From positions 1 through 9,290 of the forward strand of contig JBOHVS010000084.1 in the NCBI GenBank assembly GCA_050735975.1: a DNA stretch of 9,290 nucleotides, written 5' to 3'. The notes beneath the pieces are model-generated. The model was not told the DNA's origin. It did no database searches and saw nothing but the letters and a program-made list of their open reading frames with translations. This document shows positions 1 through 4,323 of the stretch, one piece after another; the stretch's first letter is position 1; each line of letters starts with the position of its first letter. A program made the position numbers and the translations under genes. This stretch comes from DATMBL01 sp050735975 (GTDB lineage: Bacteria; Desulfobacterota; Binatia; UBA9968).

Positions 1-1
1 G

Positions 2-679
2 CGTAGCGGCGGCCGGACCGTACTCATCGACGCTGGGGTAGGGGCGGAGTTCCCGGACTTCCCGGGGGTCGGGCGGTTGGCCATGCGACTGGACGCCGCC
101 GGCATCGATCCCGCATCCGTGACCGACATGGTGCTTACCCACCTGCACGTGGACCACGTTGGCGGGCTGCTCGCCGACGGGCTGAGGGGCCGGCTGCGTC
201 CGGACGTGCCGATCCACCTGGCGGCCGCCGAGGCCGAGTTCTGGGCGTCGCCTGATTTCTCCCGCAACACTTTTGGCGGGATGCCGGACGTGCTTCGGTC
301 GGCCGAAGAGCGGTTCCTCGACGTGTACCACAGCCAGCTGCGGCCGTTCGAGGCGGAGTACGAGGTGGCGCTGGGGGTGGTCGTCTGTCGCACCGGTGGC
401 CACACCCCCGGGCACAGCGTGGTCCGCCTGGCGTCCGGCGGCGACCGGCTGACGTTCCTCGGCGATGCCGTGTTCCCGGACCACTTCGACCGCCCCGACT
501 GGTACAACGCCTTCGACCACGACCCCGAGGAGGCGGTCCGCGTCCGGGTCCGTCTCTTGCGGGAACTGGCGGCGACCCGCGAGCCGCTGGTGGCCGCTCA
601 CCTGCCGTTCCCCTCCGTCGGCCGGGTGGCGGTCGCCGGCGACGTGTTTCGTTGGGTACCGGCCATCTGGGAGTACTGA
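2..679 (+). CDS. MBL-fold metallo-hydrolase, 5'-truncated by window edge
   Basis: The frame is open from base 2 and no start is visible, so the N-terminus lies outside the window. The first codons read GGRTVLIDAGVG, a typical early strand of the metallo-beta-lactamase fold. The metal-binding motif HxHxDH (THLHVDHVGG) is at 140-157. It is followed by the second-site His in GGHTPGHS (401-403), the bridging Asp in FLGDAVF (464-466) and a last His in AAHLPFP (599-601), so all expected di-zinc ligands are present. Known members hydrolyse esters, lactones or phosphotriesters. The layout resembles the lactonase / methyl-parathion-hydrolase-like group, but the substrate cannot be assigned. The gene is much more GC-rich than most of the window and probably has a different history. 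A TTG at 77 is in frame, but starting there would remove the conserved first strand, so it is not the true start. Confidence 0.9.
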   Translation, partial: RSGGRTVLIDAGVGAEFPDFPGVGRLAMRLDAAGIDPASVTDMVLTHLHVDHVGGLLADGLRGRLRPDVPIHLAAAEAEFWASPDFSRNTFGGMPDVLRSAEERFLDVYHSQLRPFEAEYEVALGVVVCRTGGHTPGHSVVRLASGGDRLTFLGDAVFPDHFDRPDWYNAFDHDPEEAVRVRVRLLRELAATREPLVAAHLPFPSVGRVAVAGDVFRWVPAIWEY

Positions 680-862
680 CCGCTTGTTGGGCTAGGGCCG
701 AACTAAGCGCCGCACCAGACCGGGGTCGAAACGCCGGCCCCGGCAGGTGAGCTGTGTCTTCGGCCCCCCACATCCGCTGGCGAGGTTCGTCGTGTTCCTC
801 GTCAAGGACAAGGGCGCTCCGGTGCTAGTGCCAGTGAAGTGAGAGGAGATCCGGTGGAACCG
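680..862. other. Gene-poor stretch, nothing recognised except a possible 10-codon leader
   Basis: No homologous coding fragment is recognised here. Composition falls from very GC-rich to mixed across the stretch. A good Shine-Dalgarno GAGGAG (843-848) lies 5 nt before a GTG at 854 that opens only ten codons (VEPRIFDERR) before TGA at 884-886. This could be a leader peptide, a remnant of a deleted gene or chance. No terminator is evident after the upstream hydrolase gene. Confidence 0.4.
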
Positions 863-897
863 CGGATTTTCGACGAGCGTAGATGAAATAAAATCCG
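863..897. repeat. Perfect 8-bp inverted repeat, 19-nt spacer
   Basis: CGGATTTT (863-870) and AAAATCCG (890-897) are perfect inverted copies upstream of the reductase gene. The first arm overlaps the end of the tiny GTG ORF. It could be an operator dyad or a long-loop RNA stem. There is no T-tract after it, so a simple intrinsic terminator is unlikely. Confidence 0.5.
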
Positions 898-916
898 AGT
901 ATAGGTGCACTTGAAC

Positions 917-939
917 GCTCGTCCGAATCACGGGCGAGC
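917..939 (+). promoter_or_regulatory. Hairpin in reductase leader, just before the ribosome binding site
   Basis: GCTCGTCC (917-924) and GGGCGAGC (932-939) can form an 8-bp stem, with one G-U pair in RNA, around a 7-nt loop. The stem ends 5 nt before the Shine-Dalgarno AAAGGA (945-950). This suits a translational control or mRNA stability element, or a dyad-symmetric protein site. The function is inferred. Confidence 0.5.
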
Positions 940-956
940 TACAGAAAGGAGCGCAT

Positions 957-1712
957 ATGAAAATCGTAGTTATTGGCGGCAGCGGGCTTATCGGTACAAA
1001 GCTCGTGAAAAAACTTCGTCAATGTGGCCATGAGGTGGTGGCAGCATCACCCAGCTCGGGCGTCAACACGATCACTGGCGAGGGGCTGGCTGAAGCGCTC
1101 GCCGGCGCTCAAGTTGTCGTCGACGTATCGAACTCGCCTTCGTGGGAGGACAAGGCAGTTTTGGAGTTCTTCGAGACGTCCGGTCGCAACCTCCTTGCCG
1201 CAGAAGCGGCCGCTAACGTTAGGCACCACGTTGCCTTGTCTGTTGTCGGTACAGACCGTCTTCTCGAGAGTGGCTATTTCCGCGCGAAGATGGCCCAAGA
1301 AAACCTGATCAAGGCATCCAAGGTACTCTATACAATCGTTCGTGCGACGCAGTTCTTCGAGTTCGTAAAAGGTATCGCCCAAGCGGCGACCGAAGGGCAA
1401 ACGGTTCGATTGCCACCTACCCTGATGCAGCCCATCGTGTCGGATGACGTCGCTGCCGCACTGGCCGAAGTCGCCATCAACGCGCCGGTGAACGGCATGA
1501 TCGAATTGGCCGGCCCTGAACCGATCCGCCAGGACGAACTCGTTCGCCGATTCTTGAGCGCGACCCAGGATCCACGTGAGGTGATCACAGACGTCCGTGC
1601 TCGCTACTACGGCATAGAGCTGAACGATCAGAGCCTCACCCCGGGCGATAACCCGCGCATCGGCCCGACGCGTTTCGAGGACTGGCTCAGGCGTTCTATA
1701 CCTCAGAGCTAA
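957..1712 (+). CDS. NAD(P)-binding NmrA-like / atypical SDR family oxidoreductase
   Basis: The product is 251 residues, a normal length for compact NmrA-like members of the extended short-chain dehydrogenase superfamily. The N-terminus MKIVVIGGSGLIG carries the Rossmann dinucleotide motif GxxGxxG at residues 7-13. YFRAK at residues 107-111 matches the YxxxK arrangement and is typical of this subgroup. The C-terminal half (AGPEPIRQDELVRRFL) resembles the substrate-side region of NAD(P)H-binding reductases. The start is secure: AAAGGAG ends 5-6 nt before the ATG. The protein should be cytosolic and bind NAD(P)H, but some relatives are redox sensors rather than enzymes and the substrate is unknown. 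Two inverted repeats precede it, and the ECF sigma factor gene starts 156 nt downstream on the same strand, so stress-linked expression is possible but unproven. Confidence 0.92.
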   Translation: MKIVVIGGSGLIGTKLVKKLRQCGHEVVAASPSSGVNTITGEGLAEALAGAQVVVDVSNSPSWEDKAVLEFFETSGRNLLAAEAAANVRHHVALSVVGTDRLLESGYFRAKMAQENLIKASKVLYTIVRATQFFEFVKGIAQAATEGQTVRLPPTLMQPIVSDDVAAALAEVAINAPVNGMIELAGPEPIRQDELVRRFLSATQDPREVITDVRARYYGIELNDQSLTPGDNPRIGPTRFEDWLRRSIPQS

Positions 1713-1742
1713 CTTAACTAGGCAGGGTCGCCAGTCAAGTTA
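1710..1742 (+). repeat. Imperfect 10-bp inverted repeat at reductase stop codon
   Basis: TAACTTAACT (1710-1719), which includes the reductase stop codon, pairs with AGTCAAGTTA (1733-1742) with one mismatch over a 13-nt loop. A run of A, not T, follows on the + strand, so it is not a standard terminator. It may protect the mRNA 3' end or be chance. Confidence 0.35.
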
Positions 1743-1785
1743 AAAAGGAAGCATGCGGGGCGATATATATGGTGACATCCAGTAG

Positions 1786-1799
1786 TGCAAACACTTGCA
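1786..1799. repeat. Small dyad TGCAA-N4-TTGCA upstream of sigma gene
   Basis: TGCAA (1786-1790) and TTGCA (1795-1799) are perfect inverted copies separated by ACAC, about 70 bp before the sigma factor ATG in an A-rich intergenic region. The size fits a small repressor or activator site, but 5-bp arms can arise by chance. No clear -35/-10 promoter pair was found here. Confidence 0.25.
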
Positions 1800-1868
1800 A
1801 GAAAAACAAATAGAACTGACGATGACTAAGAAAATAGTTTTCAAACAGTCAAAACCGAGGGGTTTGGT

Positions 1869-2813
1869 ATGTCTGCAACACAGTCTCTGACATTTCGGAA
1901 TCTGGAGTCGTCGGTCTATGGCACGCCCGCCGTCGCGCAACGAAAATCGACAGCGGGTGACCGATCGCCATCTCGCCGAAGAGCGGATTCCGATGAAGTA
2001 TCTCTCATCGAGCGCTTGAAGGCCGGCGACTCGGAGGCCCTCGAAACGATTTTCAATACCTACTCAAAAAGACTCTACAATGTGGCGCTGCGGATTCTTG
2101 GCGAGGCCGCCGACACTCAGGAAGTGATCCAGGATGTCTTTTGGACGGTGTTTCGCAAAGTACAATCGTTTCGCGGCAATTCGCGCTTCTCGACCTGGCT
2201 TTACCGGCTCACGGTCAACGGATCGTTAGGTAAGCTCCGCCAGCGTAAGAAAAATAGGGAGATCCGTTTTGAAGCGTACCTATCCTATTTTCGAAAAGAC
2301 CATCATCTGGCTCAGCCGTTAGTGGATTGGGCGGACACCTCGGAAGAAAAGTACGCTCGACGCGAGATGCAGACACTGCTCTGTAGCGCTTTGCAAGAAT
2401 TGAAGCCAATTGACAAAAGCGTCACCGTTCTCAGTGATCTTGAAGGACTGTCCGCAAAAGAAATCGCCACGACGGTGGGCCTGACGGTTTCAGCCGTGAA
2501 AACCAAACTCCATCGTGCTCGTCTTTTTCTCCGAGTAAGAGTGTTCCAAGCGCAGTCCAACGACAACTCTAAGAACGGAAGCACTCACGGTCAGAAGGTG
2601 GAACATGCTGCATCCGACGTCAGAGCCAAAAAAATCTTACGTGGAAGCTGTATTGGAAAAGAAAGACGGTGTTTTCGTCGCGGTATCGGATTACATGAAG
2701 ATCGCACCGGATCAGATCGCTCCCTGGGTTCCGGCGGGGCTTATGTCCCTTGGCACGGACGGATTTGGCAGAAGCGATATTCGGCCGAGACTGCGGCGAT
2801 TCTTCGAAGTTGA
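1869..2813 (+). CDS. ECF-type RNA polymerase sigma factor with foreign out-of-frame C-terminal tail
   Basis: Residues ~46-120 match sigma-70 region 2 (LIERLKAGDSEALETIF, then EVIQDVFWTVFRK and FSTWLYRLTVN). These bind core polymerase and melt the -10 element. Residues ~172-222 match region 4, a helix-turn-helix for -35 recognition (LSAKEIATTVGLTVSAVKTKLHRARLFLR). The ~45-residue N-terminal extension is low in complexity. The start uses GAGGGG (1857-1862) 6 nt before ATG; a shorter start is possible. ECF factors usually end a few residues after LHRARxxLR. Here the frame continues for ~88 residues with no family resemblance, because from about 2550 the DNA encodes the C-terminus of AceE in another frame. 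The native stop has been lost. Both core domains remain, so activity is possible. No anti-sigma gene is adjacent. Confidence 0.85.
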   Translation: MSATQSLTFRNLESSVYGTPAVAQRKSTAGDRSPSRRRADSDEVSLIERLKAGDSEALETIFNTYSKRLYNVALRILGEAADTQEVIQDVFWTVFRKVQSFRGNSRFSTWLYRLTVNGSLGKLRQRKKNREIRFEAYLSYFRKDHHLAQPLVDWADTSEEKYARREMQTLLCSALQELKPIDKSVTVLSDLEGLSAKEIATTVGLTVSAVKTKLHRARLFLRVRVFQAQSNDNSKNGSTHGQKVEHAASDVRAKKILRGSCIGKERRCFRRGIGLHEDRTGSDRSLGSGGAYVPWHGRIWQKRYSAETAAILRS

Positions 2814-2940
2814 TGGGGGAGATGACCTCTTTGCTGTCCTTTACGACTGTCGCAGAAGGGGCCATTCAAGCTCAGATGGTGGAAAAGCGATAAGAGGTTT
2901 AAATGTGGATCCGGAGAAAAACTACCCGCGGTTGATTTGA
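2554..2940 (+). pseudogene. aceE: 3' remnant of aceE, pyruvate dehydrogenase E1 (homodimeric type)
   Basis: Reading from about 2554, then from ATG 2605, gives RRWNMLHPTSEPKKSY, VAVSDYMK, WVPAGLMSLGTDGFGRSD, LRRFFEVD and the end NVDPEKNYPRLI. These match the final ~125 residues of E. coli-type AceE (RWNMLHP, STDYMK, LGTDGFGRSDSRENLRHHFEVD, NPRLA). AceE is normally about 890 residues and decarboxylates pyruvate with thiamine diphosphate. Its catalytic N-terminal and middle domains are absent here. Between about 2820 and 2887 the family pattern is found only in the +1 frame: dropping one G from GGGGG (2815-2819) and adding one A to AAAA (2883-2886) restores MTSLLSFTTVAEGAIQAQMV and then the conserved end. 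The raw frame stays open, so a 111-codon product could be made from ATG 2605, which has AGAAGG upstream, but it would not be functional E1. It directly abuts the sigma gene. Confidence 0.88.
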
Positions 2941-2950
2941 AACGCTGAGT

Positions 2951-2991
2951 ACACGTGAACGTGAGTGTTTCGTTGCGTGCCGGAACACGTG
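2951..2991. repeat. Two copies of ACACGTG, 34 bp apart
   Basis: ACACGTG occurs at 2951-2957 and 2985-2991 in the 160-bp gap between the aceE remnant and the universal stress protein gene. Each contains the palindrome CACGTG. Paired sites upstream of a stress gene could bind a regulator, but there is no matching known consensus here and chance is plausible. I see nothing else in this gap except the ribosome binding site near 3085. Confidence 0.25.
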
Positions 2992-3100
2992 GTTGGATTT
3001 TACCCTGGCAATCCCTCAAGGGCATTCGATCCGACTCTCGGTTATCCAGCGGTGTAATGTGCCGTCTTTGCGACTCGAGTAGGGAGGAGGAGAAAAATAG

Positions 3101-4105
3101 ATGCAGATCAAGAAAATCCTTTGGGCAAGCGACGGATCAAAAGAGTCGCTTGAGGCACTCAAGTGGGCAGTGATCTTCGCGACTCGGTATGACGCAAAGA
3201 TAACGGCCCTGAACGTGATCGAGAGCACTAATATCAGCACATTAAAGGTGTCTGATGATCTAAAAAAAGATATATCGCTTGTCGACTGTGTAATGGGGAA
3301 AACGGAAGCAAGGCGACTCGATGGAGTTAGCAAAATACTGCGGAAAAAGGGAATCAAGGTAGAGACGCGGGTCGCGAGAGGTGCGCCACCTCAAGAGATC
3401 GTCAACGCTGCTCAGAGCCTCGGCATCGATTTGATTGCCATGGGGAAAAGAGGTCTTACCTCGTGGGGAAGAATGCTGCTTGGGAGCACGACCGCCCGTG
3501 TGCTTCGAGAGGCGCACGTGCCGGTTATGGCGGTCAGGCGGACTGTAAGAAGACATGTTGTCAAGAAAATTCTCGTTCCCACGACTCTTTTTCCCAAAGA
3601 TACCGTGTCTTTGGAGTTGGGAGTGGAATTGGCGAGAAAGTTTGGCGCCACTTTGCTTGTCCTCCGTGTCATCGAGGCGCACAAGTCTTATGGCGCGGTA
3701 AAAGGAGGATTCGTAGGTAGACTGCGACAGGCTGCGAACAAGCAGTTGCGCGCCATGCTGGACTCCGTACCAAGTCGGAAGCTGAAAGGAGTGAATCTGG
3801 TGGAGAAGGTAACGACATTCCCTCGAGCGTGGGCTGGAATCGTCAACTTTGCCAAGGATGACGGCATCGACGTGATTGTTATGAGCACGCACGCGAGAAA
3901 AGGAGTGCCCAGGTTTTTTCTCGGCAGCGTGGCAGAGGCTGTGATCGAAGAAGCACGCTGCCCGGTTATCGCGGTTCCCCCTTCTTTTCACTCACCAGCG
4001 CAATCTTATATTGAACCCTCCATTGAGGGAAAGTTCAAGGAGAGAAGGCCCCAGGTCGTGTCCCTTCCCTGCGATCAGGACAACGTCGCCGGCCCGGCCG
4101 GTTGA
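3101..4105 (+). CDS. Universal stress protein, two tandem UspA domains
   Basis: The 334-residue protein has two UspA domains. Domain 1 (about 3-148) starts KKILWASDGSKES and carries a complete ATP-binding signature G-2x-G-9x-G-S/T: GKRG at 115-118, then GST at 128-130. Domain 2 (about 155-296) starts KKILVPTT. Its signature is degenerate: the two leading glycines are Ser262 and Ala265, although G275-S276 remain. Only domain 1 is therefore clearly expected to bind ATP. About 38 polar residues of no recognised fold follow domain 2. Tandem UspA proteins are cytosolic and help cells survive oxygen limitation, starvation and respiratory stress. The start is secure, with AGGAGG (3085-3090) 10 nt before ATG. 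The P-type ATPase gene lies 218 bp downstream, a common partnership in stress islands. The stop codon sits inside a short palindrome. Confidence 0.95.
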   Translation: MQIKKILWASDGSKESLEALKWAVIFATRYDAKITALNVIESTNISTLKVSDDLKKDISLVDCVMGKTEARRLDGVSKILRKKGIKVETRVARGAPPQEIVNAAQSLGIDLIAMGKRGLTSWGRMLLGSTTARVLREAHVPVMAVRRTVRRHVVKKILVPTTLFPKDTVSLELGVELARKFGATLLVLRVIEAHKSYGAVKGGFVGRLRQAANKQLRAMLDSVPSRKLKGVNLVEKVTTFPRAWAGIVNFAKDDGIDVIVMSTHARKGVPRFFLGSVAEAVIEEARCPVIAVPPSFHSPAQSYIEPSIEGKFKERRPQVVSLPCDQDNVAGPAG

Positions 4106-4115
4106 ACCGGTTGAC
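4098..4115. repeat. Tandem 9-mer repeat with palindrome at USP stop
   Basis: CCGGTTGAA (4098-4106) is followed directly by CCGGTTGAC (4107-4115). Within it, CCGGTT-G-AACCGG (4098-4110) is a perfect 6-bp palindrome. It overlaps the TGA stop of the stress protein. It could be an operator for the downstream ATPase gene or a recombination scar. With no T-tract it is not an intrinsic terminator. Confidence 0.3.
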
Positions 4116-4237
4116 CCATTGGAAACGTTTCAGCGGTTCAATACAACATCACTCATTTCCGGAACTCAGCGCCCACACATAGCGCTTCAACGTCCGAGGC
4201 TGACGTGCGCCGCGCTCGCGGTGCGTGGACACGATCG

Positions 4238-4250
4238 CGGCGCTGCGCCG
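4238..4250. repeat. GC-rich palindrome CGGCGC-T-GCGCCG upstream of ATPase
   Basis: Perfect 6-bp arms around one central base, about 75 bp before the ATPase start. It is short and in GC-rich sequence, so chance is likely. The rest of the 218-bp gap (4106-4323) shows no coding fragment and no clear promoter. Confidence 0.25.
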
Positions 4251-4323
4251 ATCAATCTGGCATTCAAGAATGAGGTTACGAGTTCGCCCGGCGGCACGCT
4301 GTTTTCAAGCTCGGCAGTGAAAG

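Noticed and set aside
135..773. Minus-strand 212-codon frame opposite the hydrolase gene
   Set aside because: It is Arg/Pro-rich antisense of a GC-rich gene, whereas the + frame has all metal-binding motifs.
2544..2813. Sigma C-terminal extension as a novel regulatory domain
   Set aside because: The same DNA encodes a clear AceE C-terminus in another frame, so the extension is best read as a junction artefact.
3260..3991. Minus-strand 243-codon frame opposite the universal stress protein
   Set aside because: It is antisense to a clear tandem UspA protein and shows no recognisable domain.
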